From Planctomycetota bacterium (GTDB taxonomy: Bacteria; Planctomycetota; Phycisphaerae; Phycisphaerales; UBA5793): 64,000 nt of DNA. The DNA lies in the NCBI GenBank assembly GCA_013112555.1, contig JABFGK010000001.1:310001-374000 (forward strand), in the 5' to 3' direction. The translations under genes were made by a program, and so were the position numbers. The notes below the pieces were generated by a model that was not told where the DNA came from, did no database searches, and saw nothing but the letters and a program-made list of their open reading frames with translations. Position 1 is the stretch's first letter, and every line of letters starts with the position of its first letter. Positions 1 to 8,400 of the stretch are shown in pieces.

Positions 1-1318
1 ACTTGAAGTTGTGCAGTGCCTGGCGGTCAAACATGGAGAGTTCGCGCATGTGGTCGGTCGTGATGTCCTCCAGCCAGCGGCTTCGGTCTGCAATCGCCTG
101 CTCATGTGTGTAGGGCCCGCGATCGGCGTTGAGTTCGGCCAGTCTGCTGCGGTACATGTCGGCCGAGTCGGTCAGGCTGGTCACGATGCAATCGTGCTTG
201 CCAAAGCCGTAGTACCGGGCAGTCTTGATACTGGATATGAGATTGCAGATACTGGAGATCCCGAGCAATGACAACTGTGAGATCAGCCTCTCGGGTACGA
301 GTTGGGCCAGGAGTTCCCTGCCGGCCGGTTCGTTGAACATGCGGAAGAGGCTGATACATTGTTCATCGTCGATGGCCGTGACCATGTCGGTGTTTCGGAC
401 ATTGTGGATCCAGGGAACATGTTTATCACCGATCCCTTCAATGCGGTGATCGCCGAACCCGAACTGGTAGAGCGTGGGGCACTGGAGTGCTTCGGCGGCT
501 GTAATGCGCAGGTTCGGGAATGTGTGTTTCAGGTAATCGCCGGCTGCAATGGTGCCGGCACTGCCGGTGGCTGAGACGAAGGCCGCAGGGTTGAGCCTCG
601 GATCGCCAAGCGCCCGGATGGCCTCGTGCATGGCGCGGCCGGTGACATGGTAATGCCAAACGGAGTTCCCGAACTCCTCAAACTGATTGAAGACGATGCA
701 TTCAGGCCTGGTTCGTCGAATGTCATGGCAGGCGTCGTAGATTTCCTTGACGTTCGATTCACAGCCGGGCGTGGCAATGATCTCGGCCCCGATGTGCTCA
801 AGCCACTCGAAGCGTTCGCGGCTCATCTGTTCGGGCAGGATCGCCACGGCGTCGCAGCCAAGCAGTGCTGAATCAAATGCCCCGCCACGACAGTAGTTGC
901 CGGTCGAGGGCCACACTGCCTTGTGTTTCGTGGGATCGAAGCGGCCGGTGACGAGTCGAGGAACGAGGCAGCCGAACGCTGCCCCGACTTTGTGAGCGCC
1001 GGTCGGGAACCAGCGTCCGACCATCCCGATGATGCGCGCTTCGACGCCGGTCAGTTCAGGTGGGAACTCAAGAAAGTTGACCGGGCCGTATTGCCCGCCC
1101 TGCTCGACCGGTTCGTTGTGCCAGGTGATGCGAAAGAGATTGGCCGGATCGAGATCGTTGAGTCCGATGGCAGCCAGGCGATTCTTGATGGCATCGGGAA
1201 CAGTGCCTTGCGGATTGACAAACTGGGCGAATGTCGGGATCACGATGTTGCGTTGGCGGCAACACTCGATGGCATGCTGGAGGTTCTCGTATTGTGCGTC
1301 ATCCATATCAATGGTCAC
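1..1318 (-). CDS. Fold-type II PLP-dependent enzyme (partial, 3' end beyond window)
   Basis: The reading frame runs open from a GTG at 1318 leftward out of the window, so the C terminus is missing; about 439 residues are visible. The GTG overlaps the TGA stop of the upstream PLP gene (GTGA, 4 bp), which implies translational coupling. The segment TGAHKVGAAFG, followed by STGNYCRGGAF, has the layout of the cofactor lysine and phosphate-binding region of the cysteine synthase/threonine dehydratase family, and SATGSAGTIAAGD is a second glycine-rich phosphate loop. Substrate is unknown. It is the second gene of a leftward pair facing a YgfK/xanthine-dehydrogenase operon; clusters with YgfK and XdhD in other bacteria also carry a fold-type II PLP enzyme (YgeX, diaminopropionate ammonia-lyase), but this protein does not look like YgeX itself. 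Confidence 0.8.
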   Translation of the reverse strand, partial: MTIDMDDAQYENLQHAIECCRQRNIVIPTFAQFVNPQGTVPDAIKNRLAAIGLNDLDPANLFRITWHNEPVEQGGQYGPVNFLEFPPELTGVEARIIGMVGRWFPTGAHKVGAAFGCLVPRLVTGRFDPTKHKAVWPSTGNYCRGGAFDSALLGCDAVAILPEQMSRERFEWLEHIGAEIIATPGCESNVKEIYDACHDIRRTRPECIVFNQFEEFGNSVWHYHVTGRAMHEAIRALGDPRLNPAAFVSATGSAGTIAAGDYLKHTFPNLRITAAEALQCPTLYQFGFGDHRIEGIGDKHVPWIHNVRNTDMVTAIDDEQCISLFRMFNEPAGRELLAQLVPERLISQLSLLGISSICNLISSIKTARYYGFGKHDCIVTSLTDSADMYRSRLAELNADRGPYTHEQAIADRSRWLEDITTDHMRELSMFDRQALHNFK

Positions 1319-2616
1319 TTGTTCATTCTCGCATCCGATTTCGTCATGTCATGGAGTGCCTGCCGGACCTTCTCAATATCCGGTTCAACAGGAATCAGGG
1401 TCGCATTCGCGGCTGCCTTCATGGCTGCCTCAGTATCTTTCAGCCCGCTGCCGGTGCTGAGCACCAATACGGACTCTCCCGGCCTGATGATGCTGTCGTC
1501 AACGGCCTGCAGCAATCCGGCCAGTGATGCCGCTGCTGCCGGTTCCGAAAAGACCCCGTGCTTCCCTGCCAGTTGGATCGCATTGAGGATCTGATCATCA
1601 CTGACGGCATTAAACTGCCCGTTGCATTCTCGCACGCCGGTCACGGCTTTCTTCCAGTTTCGCGGGACCGGAACATTGATGCTGTCGGCCACGGTGGAAC
1701 CGTGGGGCGAGGTGGGCAGTGAGCCGTGCTCGTAGGCGTACTTGATCGGCTCGACCCCGCGGGCCTGCACGCCGAGGACGCGCGGGAGACGGTCCGAAAT
1801 CCCGAGGCAATGCATCCGGCTGAGTCCCTTGCAGATGCCGGCAATCGTGCAGCCGTCACCAACGCTGACTACCACCCAGTCCGGTGTTTGCCCGAATCGG
1901 GTCTGAGTCTGTTCGGCGATCTCCAGGCCGCCGGTCGCTTTTCCTTCGACCAGGACCGGGTTGACGGCACAGTTGCGGTTGTACCAGCCGAACTCCTCGC
2001 AGGCAGACTGGCACAGTTGCCACGCATCGTCATAGGTTCCCTGCACCGAGAGCACAGTGGCCCCGTAGACGAGCATTTGTGCCACCTTCGGGCGCGGTGC
2101 GGATTCCGGAACGAAGATGATGCATGGCAGACCGGCCAACGCTGCATGGCCGGCCAGACTCGTGGCCGCGTTGCCGGTTGATGCGCAGGCCACGACACGG
2201 GCGTCGTGTGCGAGTGCGTGAACCACGCCGACCGAACTGGCTCGATCCTTGAACGATGCAGTGGGGTTGCGGCCTTCGTCCTTGAAAACAAGCGACTTGA
2301 GTCCGAACTCGGATGCGAGTCGGTCGGCAGCAATCAACGGCGTCCAGCCGACGGCCCAGTCAAGAGGGACTCGATTCTGCGCACTGGGGAGGAATTCGCG
2401 ATACCGCCAGTGCGACCCGACGGGGCGTGTGTGCAGTGGGGTGCGCTGCCAGGATTGCGCGACGGCATCAAGGTCGTATTCGAAATCGAGTATGCCATCA
2501 ACGGGCCCGCATGTCAGGCAGGTCATGGACGATGTGTCCCCGGGCTGATACTGTCGCCCGCAGTTCACGCACGTGAGCGCAGAGACGAACTCGGAATCGG
2601 TGAACCGGACCGGCAT
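1315..2616 (-). CDS. Threonine synthase-like PLP enzyme with N-terminal zinc ribbon
   Basis: A 433-residue protein. It opens with a short zinc ribbon (CVNCG, then CLTCG about 17 residues later), followed by the threonine-synthase fold: the GRNPTASFKDRAS segment carries the probable Schiff-base lysine, ASTGNAATSLAGHAAL is the phosphate-binding helix region, and VSVGDGCTIAGICKG a later loop. Threonine synthase converts O-phosphohomoserine to threonine. The zinc ribbon occurs in many bacterial and archaeal threonine synthases. The start at 2616 is chosen because the ribbon begins just after it; the frame stays open upstream to 2997, but that part is Arg/Ser-rich and lies over the divergent gene. 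No obvious Shine-Dalgarno precedes the ATG. It may be a housekeeping thrC or a specialised paralogue tied to the neighbouring PLP enzyme and molybdenum hydroxylase. Confidence 0.8.
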   Translation of the reverse strand: MPVRFTDSEFVSALTCVNCGRQYQPGDTSSMTCLTCGPVDGILDFEYDLDAVAQSWQRTPLHTRPVGSHWRYREFLPSAQNRVPLDWAVGWTPLIAADRLASEFGLKSLVFKDEGRNPTASFKDRASSVGVVHALAHDARVVACASTGNAATSLAGHAALAGLPCIIFVPESAPRPKVAQMLVYGATVLSVQGTYDDAWQLCQSACEEFGWYNRNCAVNPVLVEGKATGGLEIAEQTQTRFGQTPDWVVVSVGDGCTIAGICKGLSRMHCLGISDRLPRVLGVQARGVEPIKYAYEHGSLPTSPHGSTVADSINVPVPRNWKKAVTGVRECNGQFNAVSDDQILNAIQLAGKHGVFSEPAAAASLAGLLQAVDDSIIRPGESVLVLSTGSGLKDTEAAMKAAANATLIPVEPDIEKVRQALHDMTKSDARMNK

Positions 2617-2731
2617 GGACCAGTGTAGTGTGACCGAGTCAGGTCGGCGAGTGACGGGGTGACAGGTCGAGCCGATGACGGTCGCGACGTACAGTAGTAG
2701 CGCAGGAGCGTGGAACGAAGAGAAGGCCCTG

Positions 2732-4792
2732 ATGGTAGACTTACACCCAGCACCGTTTGACGAGCTGTTGAAGCGGATTCGGCTCGAATATGCGCAGCGT
2801 CGAAGCGTCTTCGATTTGCCGCAGCGGTCCTGGTACACGGGTTTGGACAAGTCGGGACGGCCGCATCCGGACATGCGAGTGCAGTTGCATGGCCAGACGG
2901 CTGGAAATCCGCTTGGGCCGGCTGCCGGGCCGCACACCCAGATGGCCCAGAATCTGCTGCTGTCGTGGCTGGCCGGCTCTCGGATCCTCGAACTCAAGAC
3001 GGTACAGATAAACGATCAACTTGAGATTCCTCGGCCGTGCATCAACGTCCCGAACGTCGGCTACAACGTGGAATGGTCCCAGGAGCTCCGGCTGGCGCAA
3101 TCGCTGGACCAGTATGTGCAGGGCGCGATGTTGATCCACATGCTGCGCGAGGCCCCCGGGTTGGTGCTCGGGCATGATGAAGCCGGTGGCTGGCCGGCAT
3201 TTGATCAGTCTCTCGGGGCCGCCACGATCTTTGACATGTCGGTCGGGTATGACCTGGCCGGCATTACCTCTGATCCGGTCCGGCACTTCATCGAGTCGAT
3301 GCGCGATGCATCAGCCTGTCTTGACCGGCTCCGCACGCAGATTCCGGGTGAGATGAGCCCCCTCCGCGACCTTGAGTATCCCTGTGCCCTGAGTTCCAGC
3401 ATTACGCTGTCCACATTCCACGGGTGCCCGGCCGACGAGATTGAGAAGATCTGCGAGTTCCTGCTCCGCGACATCGGGGTCGATGTCATTGTCAAGATGA
3501 ACCCGCCCATGCTCGGCTCCGAACGGCTCGAGTACCTGCTGCACGATGTCATGGGCTACTGGAACATTCGAGTCAATCCCCAGGCCTACGACTCCGGACT
3601 GACTCTCGTCGAAGGGATCGACCTGACCCAGCGGTTGGCATGCTTTGCCCGGCAGCAGGGGCGCTCGTTCGGCGTGAAGTTTTCCAACACGCTGGAAGTG
3701 TTGAACTCCGGTGTCCCGTTTCCGGATGACGTGCATGTGATGTACCTGTCGGGCCCGCCGCTGCACGTGATTACGATGTCGCTGACAGAGACGTTTCGCC
3801 GGCAGGTGGGCGCAGCGCTACCGATTTCATTCTCAGCCGGCGTTGATCGGCACAATGCGGCCGACGTTGTGTCATGCGGATTCGTCCCGGTCACAACATG
3901 CACGGATCTGCTCAAGACAGGTGGGTATGCTCGGTTGCCGGCATATCTTGATCGGCTGACTGAGGCGATGCGGGCCGTCGGGGCTGACTGCATCGACGAT
4001 TTCATTCTCGATGTGCATGGGAAGCGCCACGCCGCCGAGGGTGATGTCGGCACCGCTGCCTGGCTGAACACACCCGTGGTTGCCGAGGCCTGTCGGGCTG
4101 ACGAGCGCTATCGGGCTTCACGAAACACCCTGGCACCACGCCGGATCAATGCACACTTGGTCCTATTTGATTGCCTGTCATGTGACAAGTGCATTCCGGT
4201 CTGCCCCAATGCTGCCAACTTCGCGTATGAGAGTCCTGAGATCGACGAAGGGTATTACGATCTTGAAGTGGCCCCCGACGGCTCGATTGCCTGTTCCGGG
4301 AAGTACAAGCCGTTTCGTCTCCGCCGTGCCACCCAGATTGCCAACTTTGCCGACTGGTGCAACCACTGCGGGAACTGCGATACGTTTTGTCCTGAGTATG
4401 ACGGCCCGTACTTGATGAAGCCGGTCTTCTTTTCATCAAGAGACACCTATGGTGCATCATCAACGCATGACGGGTTTGTCCTGGAGCGACACGACAGCCG
4501 AATGACAATGACCGGCCGAATCAAGGGGCAGGAATACAGCCTGACTGAAACGGGAGACGACCCATCAGCGTGGTTGTTTGATGACGGAGCCGTTACCATT
4601 CGAATTGTTAATAATGAGGACGTGACGCTGGCTGATGGGCAGTCCCCACCGACCGCTCCCCATACCGTCGACTATTCGAAGTTCCTCGTCATGAAGACGC
4701 TGTTGTTGGGTGTTGCCGGTGCCTCGAATGTAAGTCAACTGACGGTCGGACTGGGCCTACATGACGAATCAGCGCCGGGGGGTGATTCGTGA
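2732..4792 (+). CDS. YgfK-like iron-sulfur oxidoreductase subunit lacking the central FAD domain
   Basis: A 686-residue protein. The N-terminal part (about 1-420) aligns by eye with the start of E. coli YgfK: PFDELLKRI, GPAAGPHTQMAQN, IELKTVQI-type and LSTFHGCPADEIE segments of a dihydroorotate-dehydrogenase-like barrel. Two iron-sulfur motifs follow: CLSCDKCIPVCPNAANF near residue 480 and CNHCGNCDTFCPEYDGPY near 543. A conserved C-terminal tail comes after. E. coli YgfK is about 1,030 residues and has a glutamate-synthase-like FAD/NAD(P)H module between barrel and ferredoxin; that module is absent here. ATG 2732 is preferred to the in-frame ATG 2675 because AGAGAAGG lies upstream and family similarity starts there. 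The stop overlaps the next gene (GTGA). It probably passes electrons to or from the adjoining hydroxylase. Confidence 0.86.
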   Translation: MVDLHPAPFDELLKRIRLEYAQRRSVFDLPQRSWYTGLDKSGRPHPDMRVQLHGQTAGNPLGPAAGPHTQMAQNLLLSWLAGSRILELKTVQINDQLEIPRPCINVPNVGYNVEWSQELRLAQSLDQYVQGAMLIHMLREAPGLVLGHDEAGGWPAFDQSLGAATIFDMSVGYDLAGITSDPVRHFIESMRDASACLDRLRTQIPGEMSPLRDLEYPCALSSSITLSTFHGCPADEIEKICEFLLRDIGVDVIVKMNPPMLGSERLEYLLHDVMGYWNIRVNPQAYDSGLTLVEGIDLTQRLACFARQQGRSFGVKFSNTLEVLNSGVPFPDDVHVMYLSGPPLHVITMSLTETFRRQVGAALPISFSAGVDRHNAADVVSCGFVPVTTCTDLLKTGGYARLPAYLDRLTEAMRAVGADCIDDFILDVHGKRHAAEGDVGTAAWLNTPVVAEACRADERYRASRNTLAPRRINAHLVLFDCLSCDKCIPVCPNAANFAYESPEIDEGYYDLEVAPDGSIACSGKYKPFRLRRATQIANFADWCNHCGNCDTFCPEYDGPYLMKPVFFSSRDTYGASSTHDGFVLERHDSRMTMTGRIKGQEYSLTETGDDPSAWLFDDGAVTIRIVNNEDVTLADGQSPPTAPHTVDYSKFLVMKTLLLGVAGASNVSQLTVGLGLHDESAPGGDS

Positions 4793-7005
4793 AGCGCATC
4801 GAGGGAATCTCAAAGTTGACCGGGCGGGAACGGTATGTCGATGACCTGCCGCTGGAGGGGTTCCTGTGGGGGGCCACCGTGCGCAGCCCGGCCGCACGCG
4901 GACGAATCAAGGCGATCCACTTCGGGACCGACATTGACTGGTCGCAGTTTGTGATCGTTGATCATCGAGACATCCCCGGGCCGAATGAGGTCGCCATGAT
5001 CGAGCGCGACATGCCGATCCTGGCGGCGAGTGAGGTTCGGCATGCACATGAGGCTATCCTGTGCCTGGCTCACCCCGATCGACACGAGTTGCGGCGAGCG
5101 GTCGCGAGCGTTCGGGTCGAGATCGAGCCGGAGGAACCGTACCTCGACTTCGTTGCTGAGCCGACGCAGAGTCAGATTCAGTACGGTTCGGACAACGTGT
5201 TCAAACACATCGCCGTGAACAAAGGGGACGTGGAGCAGGCACTTGCTGAGGCCGATGTCATCATTGAGGGTGTATACGAAACCGGGGCTCAGGAACATGT
5301 GTACATTGAGCCGCAGGGCATGGTTGCCTGGGAGGATGATGCCGGTGTGTTGCGTTTGACCGGCTCTCTGCAGTGCCCGTATTACGTTCTCAATGCACTG
5401 ATGCACGGGCTGAATCGCACCGCTGAGCAGGTTCGGGTGATTCAGGCATCCACGGGCGGGGCGTTCGGTGGGAAAGAGGATTACCCGTCAATCATCGGGT
5501 TGCACACGGCACTGCTGACACTCAAGGCCGGCTGCCCGGTCAAGATGATCTATGACCGAGGTGAGGACCTCGCCGCCACGACCAAGAGACACCCATCCCA
5601 TATTCGGCACCGGACCGGCTTTGCCCGTGATGGCCGACTGCTTGCACAGGATATTGATATCCGACTCGATGCCGGGGCCTATGTGACGTTGTCACCGGTC
5701 GTATTAAGTCGATGCGTGATTCACGCTGCCGGCCCGTACCAGTGTGCAAACGTGCGGATCAACGGGCAGGCGGTGATGACGAATCGGGTGCCGTTTGGCG
5801 CCTTTCGCGGCTTCGGTGCCCCGCAATCACACTTTGCCAATGAACGGCATATGGATGCTGCTGCCCGGCAACTTGGGATCGGCCCGGCCGAACTCCGACG
5901 GATCAACCTCATCCGCGATGGGCAGCAGACGGCCACCGGACAGGTGATCAACGATGGGACGGATCGTGTTGGCCTGCTGGACGATGCACTCTCACGGGCC
6001 GACTACGGCAGGCTGCGTGAAGCGCACCGGGCCTTCAATGCGTCCAATCCCTATCGACGCCGTGGGATTGGGATCGCCACCTTCCATCACGGGGCCGGCT
6101 TCACCGGTAGCGGGGAGGTCGATCTTGCCTCGGTGGTAAATGTGGCCGGCCTGGCAGACGGCCGGGTCGAAGTGCAGGTGGCCAACACCGAGATGGGGCA
6201 GGGGGCGCTGACGGTGCTGACGCAGATTGCCGCAGCACGCCTCGGGTATGACACGAACGACATTGTGATCGCACCGGCTGACACAGCCCTGGTACCCAAC
6301 AGCGGGCCGACGGTCGCCTCGCGAACGGCCATGGTGGTCGGCTTCCTGATCGAACAGGCCTGCGATGATCTACAGGCCGGGGTCATGCAGGCAGCCGCGT
6401 GTGATCAACGCCCGGTGGGTGCGCATCTCAAACAGGCGATTCAAATAGTCGTGTCCCAGACCGAGGACCATCAGCCGATCATCGGGTCGGCGACCTACGG
6501 CAAGCCGCCGGACGTGCATTGGGATGAAGCGACGTATACCGGATCGGCCTATGGCACCTATGCCTGGGCTGCGTATGTGGCGTCGGTCGAAGTCGACCTG
6601 CGCACGTTCGTGACGACGGTGACAGACTTCGTGGCCGTGCAGGAGATCGGCACGGTGTTGAACGAGGGGCTGGCACGCGGTCAGATTGAAGGCGGAGTCG
6701 TGCAGGCGATCGGCTGGGCGCTGAGTGAGGAGTGTCTGTGGGATGAGCAAGGGGGGATGTCCAATGCTCAGTTGACGAATTACATCATCCCCACGTCGTG
6801 TGATGTGCCGCTGAATATCGATGTCGGATTCGTCGAGAACCCGTATGCATATGGGGCCCAAGGTGCCAAAGGAATCGGCGAGTTGCCAATGGATGGGCCG
6901 GCTGCTGCAGTGCTCAATGCAATCGCCGATGCGACCGGGGTGAACCCGACGGTGGTACCGATGACGCCTGAGCGGCTCATGGAACTGCTGGTGCCGAATG
7001 AGTGA
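4789..7005 (+). CDS. Xanthine dehydrogenase-family molybdopterin-binding subunit (XdhD/XdhB-like)
   Basis: A 738-residue large subunit of the molybdenum hydroxylase family, which hydroxylates purines or related heterocycles at the Mo site. It starts with the typical KLTGRERYVDDLPLEG segment. The cofactor motifs are present in order: STGGAFGGKEDYPS near residue 223, FGAFRGFGAPQSHF near 337, EMGQGALTVLTQIAAARLG near 466, and GAKGIGELPMDGP near 690, whose Glu matches the catalytic base of xanthine oxidase. GTG 4789 has a G-rich Shine-Dalgarno and overlaps the YgfK-like stop. The next gene overlaps its 3' end by 8 bp. The E. coli counterpart XdhD is fused to the [2Fe-2S] domain; here the two are separate genes. 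Whether the enzyme is selenium-dependent cannot be read from the sequence. Confidence 0.92.
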   Translation: MKRIEGISKLTGRERYVDDLPLEGFLWGATVRSPAARGRIKAIHFGTDIDWSQFVIVDHRDIPGPNEVAMIERDMPILAASEVRHAHEAILCLAHPDRHELRRAVASVRVEIEPEEPYLDFVAEPTQSQIQYGSDNVFKHIAVNKGDVEQALAEADVIIEGVYETGAQEHVYIEPQGMVAWEDDAGVLRLTGSLQCPYYVLNALMHGLNRTAEQVRVIQASTGGAFGGKEDYPSIIGLHTALLTLKAGCPVKMIYDRGEDLAATTKRHPSHIRHRTGFARDGRLLAQDIDIRLDAGAYVTLSPVVLSRCVIHAAGPYQCANVRINGQAVMTNRVPFGAFRGFGAPQSHFANERHMDAAARQLGIGPAELRRINLIRDGQQTATGQVINDGTDRVGLLDDALSRADYGRLREAHRAFNASNPYRRRGIGIATFHHGAGFTGSGEVDLASVVNVAGLADGRVEVQVANTEMGQGALTVLTQIAAARLGYDTNDIVIAPADTALVPNSGPTVASRTAMVVGFLIEQACDDLQAGVMQAAACDQRPVGAHLKQAIQIVVSQTEDHQPIIGSATYGKPPDVHWDEATYTGSAYGTYAWAAYVASVEVDLRTFVTTVTDFVAVQEIGTVLNEGLARGQIEGGVVQAIGWALSEECLWDEQGGMSNAQLTNYIIPTSCDVPLNIDVGFVENPYAYGAQGAKGIGELPMDGPAAAVLNAIADATGVNPTVVPMTPERLMELLVPNE

Positions 7006-7492
7006 TCAGACCGCACATGGCACCGTTCCGATTGCATGTTCGATCAACGGCCGGGCGTATTCGCTCGACGTTCAGGTGAATGAGCGATTGCTTGATGTGC
7101 TCCGGTATCGTCTTGGGTTAACCGGCACGAAAGAGGGGTGCGGTGAAGGAGAGTGCGGGGCCTGCACGGTCTTACTTGATGGGCTGCCTGTGAATTCCTG
7201 CCTCGTCCCGGCCTATCAGGTCGACGGCCGGTCGGTGGAGACTGTCGAGGGGACCGATGAGCAATGGGCTGCGCATTTGCATGAGCATGGGACCACACAG
7301 TGCGGGGCCTGCACACCCGGCGTCGTGATGACGGCTCGATGGCTCGATGATACGAACCCTGAGGACTTGTCGGTGCGGGAGGCATTGGCAGGAAATCTGT
7401 GTCGGTGCACTGGGTATCGTGGAATCTGCGAAGGGATCAAGGCCACCCTCAAGGCCCGGCAGCAGTCTTCCAATGAGGAGGGCAACCCGTGA
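6998..7492 (+). CDS. [2Fe-2S] subunit of xanthine dehydrogenase-type hydroxylase
   Basis: A 164-residue small subunit with two [2Fe-2S] clusters. The plant-type ferredoxin motif GCGEGECGACTVLLDG and a later Cys give the first cluster. CGACTPGVVMTA and GNLCRCTGYRGI give the second, in the four-helix domain. Length is normal for the family (CoxS/XdhC-type). The ATG overlaps the end of the molybdopterin subunit by 8 bp, and its stop overlaps the next start (GTGA), so the three hydroxylase subunits are clearly co-translated. It carries electrons from the Mo site to the FAD subunit. Confidence 0.93.
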   Translation: MSDQTAHGTVPIACSINGRAYSLDVQVNERLLDVLRYRLGLTGTKEGCGEGECGACTVLLDGLPVNSCLVPAYQVDGRSVETVEGTDEQWAAHLHEHGTTQCGACTPGVVMTARWLDDTNPEDLSVREALAGNLCRCTGYRGICEGIKATLKARQQSSNEEGNP

Positions 7493-8334
7493 GAGTGTGC
7501 ATGCCTACAACGTTGTCGGATGCATGCTCGATGCTGGCTGATGCCGGCACTGCAGGTCGGGTGATGGCCGGCGGGACGGATCTGCTGGTGGACTGGCCGC
7601 AGCGCGCCCATGAGCATGATGACACGATCTGGATTGATCTGTCGCGTGTCACACCACTTCGCCGGATCACTTGTGCTGATCACGTTCTGCGACTTGGCGC
7701 GCTGACAACCTACTGGGATGTTGTGCAGAGTGAGCAAGCCGCCGAGGCATTTCCATTGCTGAAGCAGGCCGCTCGTGTGGTGGGGTCGTTACAGATACAA
7801 ACGCGCGGCACGTGGGCCGGCAACATCATGAACGGCTCCCCGGCTGCCGATGGGGTGCTGGCACTCATGGCCTATGACACGACGATCGAGTTGCGCTCGA
7901 CGGCCGGCGTGCGCCGTGTGTCTTTGGATACGTTCTACACCGGCTACCGCAGTACCGTGGCACGAGCCGATGAGATTCTCGAGTCCATCGTGTTACGTCG
8001 TCACCGCTATCGCATCCAGTACTTCGAGAAGATCGGGACTCGGCAGGCCCAGGCAATCACGAAAGTCGGGCTGGCACTGACACAGGACTCGGCCGATCAC
8101 TCGTGGCGCGTGGTGATGAACAGCATGGCCCCGACGGTGACACGGTGCCCGGCTCTTGAAGGCGTTTTGTCGGCTCAACAACCGATGGCCGGCCCCGATG
8201 CCTGGTTGCCGATAATCGATGCGGATGTGTCGCCGATTGATGATCTGCGCTCCACGTCGCGCTACCGGCGGGTGGTGGCAGCGCGGTTGTTGCACAGCGC
8301 ATTGGCGGATCGTTGTGATTGGATCGGGCAGTAA
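7489..8334 (+). CDS. FAD-binding subunit of xanthine dehydrogenase-type hydroxylase (YgfM-like)
   Basis: A 281-residue medium subunit of the CoxM/XdhA family. AGGTDLLVDW near residue 26 is the FAD pyrophosphate-binding loop; IQTRGTWAGNIMNGSPAADG near 104 is the second FAD contact. EKIGTRQAQAITKVGLA near 182 is the usual start of the last family segment. GTG 7489 overlaps the preceding stop. It is the last gene of the operon, and a hairpin between it and the convergent tricorn gene follows at once. With the YgfK-like protein and the two upstream subunits it should form a complete soluble hydroxylase. Confidence 0.9.
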   Translation: MRVCMPTTLSDACSMLADAGTAGRVMAGGTDLLVDWPQRAHEHDDTIWIDLSRVTPLRRITCADHVLRLGALTTYWDVVQSEQAAEAFPLLKQAARVVGSLQIQTRGTWAGNIMNGSPAADGVLALMAYDTTIELRSTAGVRRVSLDTFYTGYRSTVARADEILESIVLRRHRYRIQYFEKIGTRQAQAITKVGLALTQDSADHSWRVVMNSMAPTVTRCPALEGVLSAQQPMAGPDAWLPIIDADVSPIDDLRSTSRYRRVVAARLLHSALADRCDWIGQ

Positions 8335-8338
8335 AAAA

Positions 8339-8372
8339 CCCCGCGATATGCCAGGGGCGACATATCACGGGG
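8339..8372 (-). terminator. Rho-independent terminator between convergent operons
   Basis: The arms CCCCGCGATATG and CATATCACGGGG form a 12-bp stem with one G-U wobble and a 10-nt loop. On the minus strand the stem is followed directly by TTTTTT (8338-8333), so it is a strong terminator for the tricorn gene. On the plus strand only a weak U-tract (CCTGTTTC) follows, so it may also work in part for the hydroxylase operon. Confidence 0.85.
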
Positions 8373-8400
8373 CCTGTTTCAAGTGGGCGTCACCTGTGGT

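Noticed and set aside
923-1594. Open frame of 223 codons on the plus strand
   Set aside because: It lies opposite two PLP enzyme genes with clear motifs and has no family match or ribosome site.
2617-2997. N-terminal extension of the threonine synthase-like gene
   Set aside because: The extra residues are Arg/Ser-rich, overlap the divergent YgfK-like gene and come before the zinc ribbon where family similarity starts.
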